Below, in pieces: positions 8,026 through 19,804 of a DNA stretch of 64,000 bases; position 1 is the stretch's first letter, and each line of letters begins with the position of its first letter. The DNA lies in assembly GCF_029892685.1 (NCBI RefSeq), contig NZ_JARXVD010000001.1, positions 558,001 to 622,000 of the forward strand. The letters run 5' to 3'. Source of the stretch: Mycobacterium sp. OTB74. Lineage in GTDB: Bacteria; Actinomycetota; Actinomycetes; Mycobacteriales; Mycobacteriaceae. A model generated the notes under the pieces. It was not told the DNA's origin. It saw only the letters and a list, made by a program, of their open reading frames with translations, and did not search any database. The translations under genes and the position numbers were made by a program.

Positions 8026-9387
8026 ATGGCCGGAAGTTCTCCCACCACCATCTTCGCTGCGCTCGACGCGCTGGATGCGGCGATAGACGCAGTCAACGGC
8101 TTGGCCTTGAATGCGTTGGGTTGCGGTGAGCTGCTTGCGGTGCTGTCCCGGTTGGAACGCGCGGCTCGCCGTGCCCCGATTGCGGGGCAGGCGATCACCG
8201 CGCGACTGGGGCGCGAAGCCACTCCGGGGGAGTTGGGTGGGTTGTCGCTGCCGCAGGCCTTGGCGCAGCGGTTGCTCGTGTCGGTGGCAGAAGCCCGCCG
8301 GCGGATCGGAGACGCTGCAGTGCTGGCGCCGCGGGTGGGTCTGACGGGCGAACCGCTGGCACCTGTGTTTGTGCAGACCGCTGCGGCACAGGCCCGGGGC
8401 GAGGTCGGTGCTGACCAGGTAGCGATCGTGCGTGGCGTGATGGACAAGGTGCCGCACGCCACCGCACCGGATGTGGTTGCCAGCGCTGAAGCTCAGATGG
8501 CGGAGTATGCCGGCCAGTTCCGCCCCGAGGCGCTGCGCAAGCTCGGCGCGCGTTTGCTTGCGCAGCTGAACCCCGACGGCGATTTTGACGAGAAGGACCG
8601 AGCCCGGCGTCGGGGGTTCCGGATCGGGCCGCAGCAGGTCGATGGGATGAGCCAGGTCAATGGCTGGATCACCCCAGAGCTACGCGCCATGCTCGAACCC
8701 GGTCTACACAAACTGGGTGCTCCGGGAATAGCCAATCCCGATGATGATCAGCCGTGTATATCGGGCACGCCCACCGAGGCGCAGATTCACGCCGACGGTC
8801 GAAGCGGTGCGCAACGCAATCACGATGCGCTGCTGGCGATCTGTCGCAGCGTCCTGTCTTCGGGGGAACTCGGCCAGCATCACGGTCTGCCGGTCACAGT
8901 CATTGTCTCGACCACTCTGCAGGAACTGCATGCCGCGGCCGGCCATGGTGTTACCTCTGGTGGCACGCTGCTGCCGATGCGAGATCTGATCCGCCTGGTC
9001 TCGAGCGCCTACCACTACCTCTGCATCTTCGACAAAGCCACCGAGAAACCTTTGAACCTGTTTCGGACAAAACGGTGTGCCTCTGATTCGCAGCGGGTCG
9101 CATTGCAGGCGATTCATCGAGGGTGCACGTTCCCCGATTGCACGGCCCCGGCGTATCTCACTGAGGTGCATCATCTCGATGAATATGCCGCCGGTGGCAA
9201 CACCAACATCGACGACATGACCTTGGCGTGCCGGCCGCACCACAAGCTGGTCAAACCCGGCGGTTGGCACACCCGCCGCGGCCCCGGCGGCCGCACCGAA
9301 TGGATTCCACCACCAGAGCTCGACGTCGGGCAGGCTCGGAGCAATGACTTCCACCACCCGGAAAGGCTTCTGGGCAAAGCTGATTAG
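8026..9387 (+). CDS. 13E12-repeat family protein, DUF222 plus HNH endonuclease domain
   Basis: The 453-residue protein has an N-terminal DUF222 region (about 1-330) and a C-terminal HNH domain with CTFPDCTAPA, EVHHLDEYAAGGNTNIDDMTLACRPHH and a following GW: the cysteine pair, the HH metal/catalytic histidines and the final HH of an HNH nuclease. The family is multi-copy in mycobacteria, and several M. tuberculosis members are SOS-regulated, as this one appears to be. The cellular role is unknown; repair nuclease or mobile-element origin are both possible. It directly follows a degraded stretch, consistent with an accessory island. Confidence 0.9.
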   Translation: MAGSSPTTIFAALDALDAAIDAVNGLALNALGCGELLAVLSRLERAARRAPIAGQAITARLGREATPGELGGLSLPQALAQRLLVSVAEARRRIGDAAVLAPRVGLTGEPLAPVFVQTAAAQARGEVGADQVAIVRGVMDKVPHATAPDVVASAEAQMAEYAGQFRPEALRKLGARLLAQLNPDGDFDEKDRARRRGFRIGPQQVDGMSQVNGWITPELRAMLEPGLHKLGAPGIANPDDDQPCISGTPTEAQIHADGRSGAQRNHDALLAICRSVLSSGELGQHHGLPVTVIVSTTLQELHAAAGHGVTSGGTLLPMRDLIRLVSSAYHYLCIFDKATEKPLNLFRTKRCASDSQRVALQAIHRGCTFPDCTAPAYLTEVHHLDEYAAGGNTNIDDMTLACRPHHKLVKPGGWHTRRGPGGRTEWIPPPELDVGQARSNDFHHPERLLGKAD

Positions 9388-9456
9388 CGACGCCAGTATC
9401 TGGTCATCATCAAATAGCTTGAGGCTGAGCCTGATTGGATGAGACGGCAGCGAAAC

Positions 9457-9852
9457 TCACTGCGCGTCGAGCAGCTTGACCAACCGCTTCGCCGCGACCA
9501 GCCGGAACGATGCGTCGACCAGTTCGCCGACCTCTTCCCAGTCGACCTTGGCGGCAGTGAAATCCAGCCCAAGCCAGCCGAACGGCCCCATGTAGGCCGG
9601 GTAGAAAAAGCGCTTGTCCTGCTCCAGCGCCGCACGCTCGGACTCGTCGACCTTCACAAGCAGCGAATGCGGATACCCGACCATCTCGCCCGAATCCTTA
9701 GAGTTACCGCCGTACATCGCGAACATCTTCGGCGCACAGAACACTGGCCGCCCCCAGGACACCTTCTCGAACGCTTCCGGGAAGCGCAGCGCCACCGCAC
9801 GTAGTTCTGCCAGGCCAGGATCGTCGTCGCTGAACATGATCGGATGCGGCAT
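9457..9852 (-). CDS. MmcQ/YjbR-like protein
   Basis: The 131-residue product has the YjbR/CyaY-like fold pattern: ALRFPEAFEKVSWGRPVF, FAMYGG, LLVKVDESERAAL, FFYPAYMGPFGWLGLDF and a VDWEEVGELVDASFRLVA helix before KRL. The W-G-P and GW-GLD motifs are typical. Family members are small, often called DNA-binding, but biochemical evidence is thin. It is divergent from ligA with 57 bases between the starts. Confidence 0.78.
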   Translation of the reverse strand: MPHPIMFSDDDPGLAELRAVALRFPEAFEKVSWGRPVFCAPKMFAMYGGNSKDSGEMVGYPHSLLVKVDESERAALEQDKRFFYPAYMGPFGWLGLDFTAAKVDWEEVGELVDASFRLVAAKRLVKLLDAQ

Positions 9853-9900
9853 GTGGCCAGAGTATCTGCGGCTGCCGACGTCGTCGGTGTCCTTCGATAG

Positions 9901-11976
<2,076 letters not shown>

Positions 11977-12061
11977 GGTGCTGTTACGGCGTGCGGTCGT
12001 GACGCCGTACCAATACGTTCAACCTGCGGTTATGGTGCCGACTGATGTCACATAATTGCGC

Positions 12062-12514
12062 ATGGCTGAAAGCAGCACACTCAAAAATGTGAGCCTCATC
12101 GTCACAATCATCGCTGGTGTTGTCGGCATCATCATCACCGTTTCGCAATTTCTTGACCACGACGGCGGGTCTCACTCCAATCCGCCGACGGAAACCAATG
12201 CTCATACCGTCAGTCCCCCTACCGATCCGTCTGGTTGCGGCCTCGCGGCTCCGGCCGAGGTCACGCTGTCAGCTGGTAAAGCGCCGCGGACAGCCCAAGT
12301 CACGGTGTACGGATCCTGCTTCCAACCTGGTGAGAGGGTGGTGATCCGGGTTCATGCTACCGAGGTGGGATCGGCTACCGCTGACTCCAAAGGCGGTTTT
12401 ACCCAAAGGATTACGATCCCTGATTCAGCGCCGCCCCCTGGCTTTCCGACTGAGATCAGTGCGACTGGTAGACAGTCCGTCAAGACCGGGTCTGCGTCAT
12501 TCCAAACGGATTGA
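12062..12514 (+). CDS. Small membrane-anchored extracytoplasmic protein, unknown
   Basis: The 150-residue product begins with a short charged segment, then one hydrophobic helix (about residues 11-29, SLIVTIIAGVVGIIITVSQF), an Asn/Pro/Thr linker and a domain of about 90 residues with two cysteines (SGCGLA and YGSCFQPGE) that resembles a small beta-sandwich, possibly Ig-like. A TTG at 12056 would add two residues. No family is recognised. It lies between ligA and the convergent speE-like gene, whose end is 17 bases away. Confidence 0.55.
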   Translation: MAESSTLKNVSLIVTIIAGVVGIIITVSQFLDHDGGSHSNPPTETNAHTVSPPTDPSGCGLAAPAEVTLSAGKAPRTAQVTVYGSCFQPGERVVIRVHATEVGSATADSKGGFTQRITIPDSAPPPGFPTEISATGRQSVKTGSASFQTD

Positions 12515-12531
12515 CCTCGCTGTGCAGCCGT

Positions 12532-14088
12532 TTACCGATACCCGCGCCGCATGTCGTCGACGATCAGTGGGTGCTCCAACGTCGACGGTTCGAGGCGCCG
12601 CGGCGCGACGTCGGGGGCGAACACGGTGGCCGCGTCGAGCACCTGCTGATTCAGAAACCGCAAGGGTGGAGCATCTTTCGGCACTCTGGCGGCGGGGGTC
12701 TCGGTACCGCGGCGGGCCAGGGTGAAGCCCCAGTCGCCGAAGGTCGGCACCTGGATGTGATAGGGCGTCACGGCGAAACCCGTCGAGGCAATAGTGGACA
12801 CCGTGCGCCAGAAGACCATCGGGGTGGAATACGGGCTGCCGGACTGCACCACCATCAGTCCCTGCGGTGCCAGCGCATGCCGGACGAGCAGGTAAAACTC
12901 GGCTGAATAGAGCCGGCCTAGCACCGGGTTGTCCGGGTCTGGAAGGTCGACGATCACGGCATCAAATCCGCCCGGAGGCAATAGATCCGGGTGCGGTGTC
13001 CGCAGCCAGGTCATTGCGTCGTCGATCACCAGATGCACCCGTGGGTCGTCGAGCGCATCGGAATTGGCTTCCCGCAACGTGGTTCGTGCCACCGCAACCA
13101 CCGCCGGGTCCAGCTCTACCTGCATGATGCGATCGATTCCCGGCTGGCGCAACAACTCCCGTGCGGCCAGACCGTCGCCGCCACCGATCACCAGTACCGA
13201 GCGGGCGCCGTCACCCAGCGCGGGGTACACCAGTGACTCGGTGTACCGGTACTCATCGCGGGTGGAGAACTGCAGCCCGCCATCAAGATACAGCCGGGTA
13301 TCGTCACCGTTGCGCGTGACGACGATCTCCTGATATGCCGAATGTTGGTAGGTGACAATAGGATCGGCGTACAGGCGCTGGCGGGCAGTGGTCTCGATCC
13401 CGGAGGCGGTCGCGAGTAGTGTGGCCAGCACCGCGAACGCCAGCACCAATACACCCAGCGCGCCCCAGAGCTCGTGACGCGACAAGATCTGCCGCAGCAG
13501 GAACACCGAAACCACTGCGGCTGCAGCTAGATTGATCATCCCGGTCGCCGCGGCACCGCGGATCATGCCGAGGTGGGGTAGCACCAGAAACGGCCACGCC
13601 AGACCACCGAGTAGGGCACCCAGATAATCGGCGGCATTCAGATTGGCCAGCACCCGCCCAGCATCGGTCGCCCCGGCGACCCGCCCGCGCTGCAGGAGCG
13701 TCATCAACAGCGGCACTTCGGCACCGACCAGTCCGCCGATCATGGCGGTCGCGATACCCAGCACCCAACCGGAGTCCCCGACGAATGCGAACGTCACGTA
13801 CAGCGCCGTCGCGGACAGTCCGCCGATCACACCCAGCAGCGTCTCGACGGCAACGAAACCGACGGCCGCGCGCGACAACAGGGCCTTGGCCAACAGTCCG
13901 CCCACCCCGAGCGCGGCCACGTATCCCGCCACGATCAAGGACGTCGCCACGATGCTGCCACCGTTGAGGCTCGTCGAAAGCGTCAGCAGCGCAAGCTCAT
14001 AGACGATGCCGCACGCGGCGCATGCCGCCACTGCGGCCAATAGCAGGGCACGCCAGCGTACGTCGGGAGCGGTGGTGGTAATCGTCAT
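12532..14088 (-). CDS. Membrane-bound spermidine-synthase-like protein
   Basis: The 518-residue protein has about seven hydrophobic segments in its first 225 residues, then a spermidine-synthase-type methyltransferase-fold domain with VLVIGGGDGLAARELL, VELDPAVV, DDPRVHLVIDDA, VIVDLPDPDNP and LYSAEFY. These mark the aminopropyl-donor pocket; D-x-x-D replaces the DSSD of soluble enzymes. M. tuberculosis Rv2601, annotated speE, has the same form, but polyamine synthesis by such proteins is uncertain. Its ATG overlaps the stop of the upstream DUF350 gene by one base (TGATG), indicating translational coupling. Confidence 0.85.
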   Translation of the reverse strand: MTITTTAPDVRWRALLLAAVAACAACGIVYELALLTLSTSLNGGSIVATSLIVAGYVAALGVGGLLAKALLSRAAVGFVAVETLLGVIGGLSATALYVTFAFVGDSGWVLGIATAMIGGLVGAEVPLLMTLLQRGRVAGATDAGRVLANLNAADYLGALLGGLAWPFLVLPHLGMIRGAAATGMINLAAAAVVSVFLLRQILSRHELWGALGVLVLAFAVLATLLATASGIETTARQRLYADPIVTYQHSAYQEIVVTRNGDDTRLYLDGGLQFSTRDEYRYTESLVYPALGDGARSVLVIGGGDGLAARELLRQPGIDRIMQVELDPAVVAVARTTLREANSDALDDPRVHLVIDDAMTWLRTPHPDLLPPGGFDAVIVDLPDPDNPVLGRLYSAEFYLLVRHALAPQGLMVVQSGSPYSTPMVFWRTVSTIASTGFAVTPYHIQVPTFGDWGFTLARRGTETPAARVPKDAPPLRFLNQQVLDAATVFAPDVAPRRLEPSTLEHPLIVDDMRRGYR

Positions 14089-14546
14089 CAGGTCAGCGCG
14101 GCGGCGTTGATCCCGCCGACTGCCAGCAGGACTACCGCAGTGGCCAGGGCTGCAGGATGGAATTCCTCGGCATTGATTTCGCCGCGAAAGTGCCCGGGCA
14201 CCAACAACTCCAGTGTCATGAGGGCCAGGCCTTGCAGCGCGACGCCGATCAGCCCGTACACCAATGTGTCGATCAGGCCTTGGCCGAGATGGTCCGAGCT
14301 GGTGCGGATTGCGCAGATGATGATCGCGGCCAGCGAGATGTCCATAGCGGCGGTGACGGCCACTGCGTTGGGGCGCCGTTCGACGAACACCTGGCGCCGC
14401 AGCTTGCCTGGCGTCAGCACGTCCACCATGGCGAAGCCGGCGGTCAGTACCAGCACGCCGATCAGGAAGTACAGCACCGAACTGACCACGTTCTGGATGA
14501 TCACGTCAACGTTGACAGTGCCGAAATCGATGGCGGCCAAGTACAT
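14088..14546 (-). CDS. DUF350 membrane protein
   Basis: The 152-residue product has four predicted helices: about 18-42 (VVSSVLYFLIGVLVLTAGFA), 65-82, 92-113 and 132-150. The N-terminal residues lead straight into the first helix. DUF350 members often sit beside spermidine-synthase-like genes and DUF4178 genes, as here. An AGGAGA ribosome binding site precedes the ATG. The function is unknown; a membrane partner of the neighbouring enzyme is plausible. Confidence 0.8.
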   Translation of the reverse strand: MYLAAIDFGTVNVDVIIQNVVSSVLYFLIGVLVLTAGFAMVDVLTPGKLRRQVFVERRPNAVAVTAAMDISLAAIIICAIRTSSDHLGQGLIDTLVYGLIGVALQGLALMTLELLVPGHFRGEINAEEFHPAALATAVVLLAVGGINAAALT

Positions 14547-14571
14547 GAATGTCTCCTAGGGTTCGATCTGG

Positions 14572-14988
14572 TTACTTCACGCCGCCCGGTCCACCCGAGC
14601 TGCCGCCGGAACTGTGTGATGGCGAACCCGGGCTGAAGCCCGGGCCCAGAAAGATGTAATGCCCATGGCTGTAGCCGGAATTCAGGCTCTCCAGCCGTAC
14701 TGTGCAGGGGTGCCCGGACGACGGGCCGACGATGACGATGGCATCGCTGTAACGCAGGTAGTAGGTGCCCTGATAGTCCGCCTGGGCCTGCGGCGTCTGT
14801 GCGTCGGCGATGTCGTCGGCGACCGTGCTCGGTGAGCCGCTGCACAGAAACTCGTTGTGCCCCAAGCTCTGGTAATGGTGCTTGATGTATGAGTTGTATG
14901 TCTGGCCCATGATGATGCCGACAGTCAGGCAGATCGCGCCGGCCACACCGAGAATCGCGGCGATCAGTAGCAGTTTCTTCGGGGTCAC
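14572..14988 (-). CDS. DUF4247-like single-span membrane protein
   Basis: The 138-residue product begins VTPKKLLL, has one hydrophobic helix (about 5-27) and an outside domain with two cysteines (FLCSGSP and HPCTVRL), ending in a Gly/Ser/Pro-rich tail. GTG 14988 overlaps the preceding stop by four bases (GTGA), which decides the start over longer in-frame options reaching 15060. The cysteines probably form one disulfide in the exported part. It corresponds to Rv2599 by position in the operon. Confidence 0.75.
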   Translation of the reverse strand: MTPKKLLLIAAILGVAGAICLTVGIIMGQTYNSYIKHHYQSLGHNEFLCSGSPSTVADDIADAQTPQAQADYQGTYYLRYSDAIVIVGPSSGHPCTVRLESLNSGYSHGHYIFLGPGFSPGSPSHSSGGSSGGPGGVK

Positions 14989-15482
14989 GGGTGCCACCTG
15001 CTCGACGTACGCACCACCGTGCGGTCGTCGGGGTACAAATGCCAAGTGCGCCAATACCATCCGGCGCCGTTCGGTTCGGCTGCCAGCGCGGTGAGGGCAG
15101 CGTCATCTCCCGGGAAGGTGCCACCGAGCCAGCCGTCGTCGTGGGCGCAGCGCTGCCGCAGTGCGGTGGCAAGCGCGTGGAAACGAGCGTGCTCGTGCGT
15201 TTCGGTGTGCGATTCCAGGTGGTACCCCGCTGCATCAGCGGTACTCGGCAGCGCCGCGCCCTGCCCGCGTGCGGTACACGAAATCTCTTCGGAGAAAAGC
15301 GAATCCGGATGTGCGACGGTGATCACGTGGGACGCCCCGAGGACGCCCAGGACCAACCGGCCACCGTCCGGGTGAGCCAGCTCCAGCGTCGCCAGTGGAC
15401 GCGGCGCCGGTGCGTTGAGCGCCAGGCGCAGACCCGCTCCGGACACGTCGGCGGGTGCTACCGATAGTCGATGCAGTGGCAC
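14985..15482 (-). CDS. DUF2617-like protein
   Basis: The 165-residue product starts VPLHRLSVAPADV and contains LELAHPDGGRLVLGVLGASHVI, CTARG, HESHTE-like and WLGGTFPGDDAALTAL stretches typical of the DUF2617 family. No membrane segment is seen. GTG 15482 shares its G with the TAG stop of the DUF4178 gene (TAGTG). The frame is open far upstream, but that part is a shadow of DUF4178. Its role in the operon is unknown. Confidence 0.75.
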   Translation of the reverse strand: MPLHRLSVAPADVSGAGLRLALNAPAPRPLATLELAHPDGGRLVLGVLGASHVITVAHPDSLFSEEISCTARGQGAALPSTADAAGYHLESHTETHEHARFHALATALRQRCAHDDGWLGGTFPGDDAALTALAAEPNGAGWYWRTWHLYPDDRTVVRTSSRWHP

Positions 15483-16093
15483 TAGGACCCGGCCGGGGGC
15501 GCGGGGTATACGGTCAGCTCGCCCGGTGACATGACCCGCCCGGTTGACACTTCCCACGGCGTATTCGGCCCCCATTGCTCGAAACTGAGCAAAGCAGTAC
15601 GTCCGGCACTCGCGTAGTCCACGAACTGCATCTGGCCGGCAGGCGCCAGGCCCGTGGTGCCCTCGCAGGTGTACGCCGCCTGGCCTCGCTCGACTTCGGT
15701 GAACGCAGTGCCGTCGACGGTGTGCGGACCGCCAGGCTGCAATACGAGGTCGGCACGTTTGGTCCAGAACGCGAGCTCGAGGCGTCCTTCGTCCTCCTCG
15801 ACGCTGAACCAGATCGGTTCGCCCGAACCACCTTCCAGCAGATGTTCCCACCAGACGAAGGGGCCTTCGTGGTAGGTCACCGAACCGCGCACCACGTAGT
15901 CGACGCCGCCGTAGCTCACGATGGCTCCGGGGCCAAGTTGCTTGGGTCCGAACACCGGCATCTCGCCGAATTTCAGCGGATCCTGCCGTGCAGCGTCGTG
16001 GGTTTCGCGGCGTCGCCGCACCAGCGCATACACCAGGAGGAAGACCGCGGCGGCGAGCAGTAGCGCGCCGAGGATGGTCAGGAATGTGCTCAA
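15482..16093 (-). CDS. DUF4178 protein with N-terminal membrane anchor
   Basis: The 203-residue product begins with a hydrophobic helix (about residues 4-26) followed by RRRRE, then a DUF4178 domain with GAIVSYGGVDYVVRGSVTYHE, WWEHLLE and a WFSVEEDEGRLELAFWTK core. It is the first gene of the coupled five-gene operon DUF4178-DUF2617-DUF4247-DUF350-spermidine synthase-like. DUF4178 and DUF350 with spermidine synthases recur in bacterial envelope-stress operons, which is the best clue to the role. Confidence 0.8.
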   Translation of the reverse strand: MSTFLTILGALLLAAAVFLLVYALVRRRRETHDAARQDPLKFGEMPVFGPKQLGPGAIVSYGGVDYVVRGSVTYHEGPFVWWEHLLEGGSGEPIWFSVEEDEGRLELAFWTKRADLVLQPGGPHTVDGTAFTEVERGQAAYTCEGTTGLAPAGQMQFVDYASAGRTALLSFEQWGPNTPWEVSTGRVMSPGELTVYPAPPAGS

Positions 16094-16175
16094 GGAGCCT
16101 CCGAGCAGGACGGGGCACGGGATCAGGACGGAGCAACGCTAGCAGCAAATACGCCGTTGGGAGCTGTTAAGCGGG

Positions 16176-16835
16176 CTACCGAACGATGGTCGCTACGATC
16201 CCGGCCAGATACCCCAGCCGGGCAACCTCCGACGGCCGGAACGCAGGACCGCCCGGCCGGCCCAGCATCACAGCGGTATTCGGATCACCCAGTGGTGCTG
16301 CGGCCAGCGTGGTGTCGATGTCGCGCCAGAACTGAGGCACCCAGTCGCCGGTGGCGTCCAGCGCGGCAGCGTGGGTCAGCGGCAGCCAGGGCGCGGAATC
16401 AGCAAGGGTTTCAGGCGCTCCGGCGCTGCCGGCGATCCGATGCGGCCCGGCTCCGTCAACGCGAACCACCACGCACCAACCCACCCGCAGCACCCGCGGC
16501 GCTTCGTCGGCCAGCATCTGCAGCCGGGCGGTCTTACCGTCGGCGGCGGCCACATGGTCGATCAGTTCCAGCTCGCGGTGAGCTTCCAACAACCCGGTGT
16601 GGGGCCGGATGCTGTCGACGTAGACACCACTGAGGTTTTCGGCGGCGGTGATCAGCGAATCAGGCATGGATCCGGCGGGCAGTTCGACCACCAGATCGTC
16701 GATGGCGTAACCCGGTCCGCGCTCCACAACGTCCAGCGACAGGATGTCGGCGCCCACTGAACCCAGCGCAACTGCCAGCGAGCCAAGGCTGCCTGGGCGG
16801 TCTTCAAGCTGGACCCGCAACAGATAAGAAGGCAC
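16176..16835 (-). CDS. ACT-domain protein
   Basis: The 219-residue protein opens with [22 protein letters not shown], an ACT ligand-binding domain (residues about 3-75). The remaining part is a GAF-like or uncharacterised domain ending [15 protein letters not shown]. tuberculosis Rv3013 has the same size and place, divergent from gatC. ACT domains often bind amino acids. GTG 16835 is chosen because upstream residues in the open frame are low in conservation and overlap the divergent gatC promoter region. Confidence 0.78.
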   Translation of the reverse strand: MPSYLLRVQLEDRPGSLGSLAVALGSVGADILSLDVVERGPGYAIDDLVVELPAGSMPDSLITAAENLSGVYVDSIRPHTGLLEAHRELELIDHVAAADGKTARLQMLADEAPRVLRVGWCVVVRVDGAGPHRIAGSAGAPETLADSAPWLPLTHAAALDATGDWVPQFWRDIDTTLAAAPLGDPNTAVMLGRPGGPAFRPSEVARLGYLAGIVATIVR

Positions 16836-16947
16836 GTGCACACCTTTGCACAGTGACCTGTACCCGGCATGGCTTGCATGTGCCGTGCGCGGCTCGTACC
16901 CCGGCTGTATTCGGCGAGCCTGGCGGCTCGCACTAGGCTGTTTCGAC

Positions 16948-17247
16948 GTGTCGCAGATTTCTCGGGACGATGTCGCCCACCTCGCGAATCTGGCCCGGCT
17001 CGCCTTGACCGATGGTGAGTTGGACAGCTTCGCCGGCCAACTCGATGCCATCTTGGAACACGTCGGCCAGATTCAGGCCGTCGATTGCACGGGGATCGAG
17101 GCCACCGGCAATCCACTCAAAGAGGTCAATATCACTCGGCCGGACGCCGTGGTGACCAGCTTGACGCAGGATCAGGCGCTGGCCGCCGCGCCGCGAGCCG
17201 AGGATGGTCGGTTCGCGGTTCCGCGCATATTGGGGGAGGCAGAATGA
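16948..17247 (+). CDS. gatC: Asp/Glu-tRNA(Asn/Gln) amidotransferase subunit C
   Basis: GatC is the small stabilising subunit of GatCAB, which converts Glu-tRNA-Gln to Gln-tRNA-Gln. The 99-residue product has [34 protein letters not shown] and a [17 protein letters not shown] tail, the usual layout. GTG 16948 is the family-consistent start. Its stop overlaps the gatA ATG by four bases (ATGA), so the pair is coupled. Confidence 0.93.
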   Translation: MSQISRDDVAHLANLARLALTDGELDSFAGQLDAILEHVGQIQAVDCTGIEATGNPLKEVNITRPDAVVTSLTQDQALAAAPRAEDGRFAVPRILGEAE

Positions 17248-18728
17248 GCGACCTGATTCGTTTGGACGCGGCCACCCTCGGCGCCAAGATCGCGGCCAAG
17301 GAACTGTCCGCCACTGAGGTCACCCAGGCGCATCTGGATCAGATCGCCGCGACCGATGAGCGCTACGGCGCATTCCTGCACGTCGGTGCCGACGAGGCGC
17401 TGACCGCTGCGGCAGCCGTCGACAAGCAGGTCGCCGCCGGAGACGCGCTGCCGTCACCGCTTGCCGGAGTTCCGTTGGCGCTCAAGGACGTTTTCGCCAC
17501 GACCGACGCGCCCACCACGTGTGGATCAAAGATTCTCGAAGGTTGGCGCTCGCCCTACGACGCCACGGTCACCGCCAAGCTGCGCGCCGCAGGCATCCCG
17601 ATCCTGGGCAAGACCAACATGGACGAATTCGCCATGGGCAGCTCCACCGAGAACTCGGCTTATGGGCCAACCCGCAACCCCTGGGACGTCACCAAGGTGC
17701 CGGGTGGTTCCGGCGGCGGCAGCGCCGCCGCACTGGCCGCGTTCCAGGCGCCACTGGCGATCGGTACCGACACCGGCGGTTCGATCCGCCAGCCGGCCGC
17801 ACTCACCTCGACCGTCGGCGTCAAACCCACCTACGGCACGGTCTCGCGCTACGGATTGATCGCATGCGCGTCGTCGCTCGATCAGGGTGGTCCCTGCGCC
17901 CGCACCGTGCTCGACACCGCGCTGCTGCACCAGGTCATCGCCGGCCACGACCCGTGCGACTCCACCTCGGTCGATGCCCCTGTGCCCGACGTGGTTGCCG
18001 CGGCTCGAGAGGGCGCCAGGGGCGACCTGAAGGGCGTCAAGATCGGTGTGGTCAAACAGCTGCACAGTGGAGAGGGCTACCAGCAGGGCGTGCTGGAGTC
18101 CTTTAACGCCGCGGTGGACCAGCTGACCGAACTCGGAGCCGAGATCACCGAGGTGGACTGCCCGAACTTCGACCACTCGTTGGCGGCCTACTACCTGATC
18201 CTGCCGTCGGAGGTGTCATCCAACCTCGCCCGGTTCGACGCCATGCGTTACGGCCTGCGGGTGGGCGACGACGGTACGCGCAGCGCCGAAGAAGTCATGG
18301 CCATGACGCGGGCTGCCGGATTCGGTCCAGAAGTCAAGCGCCGCATCATGATTGGTACGTATGCGCTGTCGTCCGGCTACTACGACGCCTACTACAACCA
18401 GGCCCAGAGGGTGCGCACGCTGATTGCCCGCGACCTGGACCGCGCTTATGAGAAGGTCGACGTCCTGGTGTCGCCGGCGACCCCGACCACCGCGTTCGGG
18501 CTGGGGGAGAAGGTCGACGACCCATTGGCCATGTACCTGTTCGACCTGTGCACGCTGCCGCTCAACCTGGCCGGCCACTGCGGCATGTCCGTGCCGTCCG
18601 GCCTGGCAGCGGACACCGGCCTGCCGGTCGGTCTGCAGATCATGGCGCCTGCGCTGGCCGATGATCGGCTGTACCGGGTCGGTGCAGCCTACGAAGCTGC
18701 GCGGGGTTCGCTGCCAACTGCGCTGTAA
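17244..18728 (+). CDS. gatA: Glutamyl-tRNA(Gln) amidotransferase subunit A
   Basis: GatA releases ammonia from glutamine for the transamidation. The 494-residue protein carries the amidase-signature triad: lysine in PLALKDVF (K81), the cis-serine in GGSGGGS (S156) and the nucleophile in [12 protein letters not shown] (S180). It has YGPTRNPWD and a C-terminal [10 protein letters not shown]. It overlaps gatC by four bases and is followed 19 bases later by pfkA, so gatC, gatA, pfkA and gatB probably form one transcript. Confidence 0.96.
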   Translation: MSDLIRLDAATLGAKIAAKELSATEVTQAHLDQIAATDERYGAFLHVGADEALTAAAAVDKQVAAGDALPSPLAGVPLALKDVFATTDAPTTCGSKILEGWRSPYDATVTAKLRAAGIPILGKTNMDEFAMGSSTENSAYGPTRNPWDVTKVPGGSGGGSAAALAAFQAPLAIGTDTGGSIRQPAALTSTVGVKPTYGTVSRYGLIACASSLDQGGPCARTVLDTALLHQVIAGHDPCDSTSVDAPVPDVVAAAREGARGDLKGVKIGVVKQLHSGEGYQQGVLESFNAAVDQLTELGAEITEVDCPNFDHSLAAYYLILPSEVSSNLARFDAMRYGLRVGDDGTRSAEEVMAMTRAAGFGPEVKRRIMIGTYALSSGYYDAYYNQAQRVRTLIARDLDRAYEKVDVLVSPATPTTAFGLGEKVDDPLAMYLFDLCTLPLNLAGHCGMSVPSGLAADTGLPVGLQIMAPALADDRLYRVGAAYEAARGSLPTAL

Positions 18729-18747
18729 GCGGGTTAGATGGTTCAGC

Positions 18748-19779
18748 ATGCGGATAGGTGTGCTGACCGGTGGTGGTGACTGTCCTGGGCTGAACGCGGT
18801 GATCCGCGCGATCGTACGCACCTGCGACGTCCGGTACGGCTCGTCGGTGGTGGGCTTTCAGGACGGCTGGCGGGGTCTGTTGGAGAACCGTCGGGTCCAG
18901 TTGTCCAACGACGACCGCAACGATCGGTTGTTGACCAAGGGCGGCACCATGTTGGGTACTGCACGGGTGAACCCGGATCGGCTACACGCCGGGCTGGAGC
19001 AGATCAAGCAGACGCTTGAGGACAACGGCATCGACGTGCTGATCCCGATCGGTGGCGAGGGCACGCTGACGGCCGCGCACTGGCTGTCCGAGGAGAACGT
19101 GCCCGTGGTCGGGGTGCCCAAGACCATCGACAACGACATCGATTGCACCGACGTGACATTCGGCCACGACACCGCGCTGCAGATCGCGACCGACGCGATC
19201 GACCGACTGCATTCCACCGCCGAGTCGCATCAGAGAGTGATGCTGGTCGAGGTGATGGGCAGGCACGCGGGCTGGATCGCGCTGAACGCCGGAATGGCTT
19301 CGGGTGCGCACATGACGCTGATCCCCGAGCAGCCGTTCGATGTCGCCGAGGTGTGCCGATTGGTCAAACAGCGCTTCGTGCGCGGTGATTCGCACTTCAT
19401 CTGTGTGGTGGCCGAGGGTGCGACTCCGTCCGAGGGTTCAATGCAGTTGCGCGACGGCGGAATTGACGAGTTCGGACACGTCCGGTTCACAGGGGTGGCG
19501 CAGCAGCTCGGAATGGAGATCGAGAAGCGCATCAAAAAAGAGGTGCGCACCACGGTGCTCGGCCACGTCCAGCGCGGCGGCACCCCCACCGCATATGACC
19601 GGGTGCTGGCAACACGTTTCGGGGTCAACGCCGCCGACGCCGCACACAGCGGCGAGTTCGGGATGATGGTGTCGCTGCGGGGCCAACACATCGATCGGGT
19701 GCCACTGGCCGATGCGGTGCGCCAACTCAAGCTCGTCCCGCAGGGTCGATACGACGACGCCGCCGAGTTCTTCGGCTGA
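18748..19779 (+). CDS. pfkA: ATP-dependent 6-phosphofructokinase
   Basis: PfkA phosphorylates fructose-6-phosphate in glycolysis. The 343-residue product has the N-terminal [21 protein letters not shown] instead of GGDGS in the ATP site, [21 protein letters not shown] and GHVQRGG. The GGEGT form is typical of the actinobacterial group. It sits between gatA and gatB as in M. tuberculosis (Rv3010c). An open frame extends upstream into gatA, but ATG 18748 gives the conserved start. Confidence 0.95.
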   Translation: MRIGVLTGGGDCPGLNAVIRAIVRTCDVRYGSSVVGFQDGWRGLLENRRVQLSNDDRNDRLLTKGGTMLGTARVNPDRLHAGLEQIKQTLEDNGIDVLIPIGGEGTLTAAHWLSEENVPVVGVPKTIDNDIDCTDVTFGHDTALQIATDAIDRLHSTAESHQRVMLVEVMGRHAGWIALNAGMASGAHMTLIPEQPFDVAEVCRLVKQRFVRGDSHFICVVAEGATPSEGSMQLRDGGIDEFGHVRFTGVAQQLGMEIEKRIKKEVRTTVLGHVQRGGTPTAYDRVLATRFGVNAADAAHSGEFGMMVSLRGQHIDRVPLADAVRQLKLVPQGRYDDAAEFFG

Positions 19780-19804
19780 GCGGGCGGTCACTAGGATTGC
19801 GGGC

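Noticed and set aside
14985..16148. A 387-residue minus-strand frame across DUF4178 and DUF2617
   Set aside because: Only its end is the DUF2617 protein; the first two thirds are an Arg-rich shadow of the DUF4178 frame. TAGTG at 15482 gives the real start.
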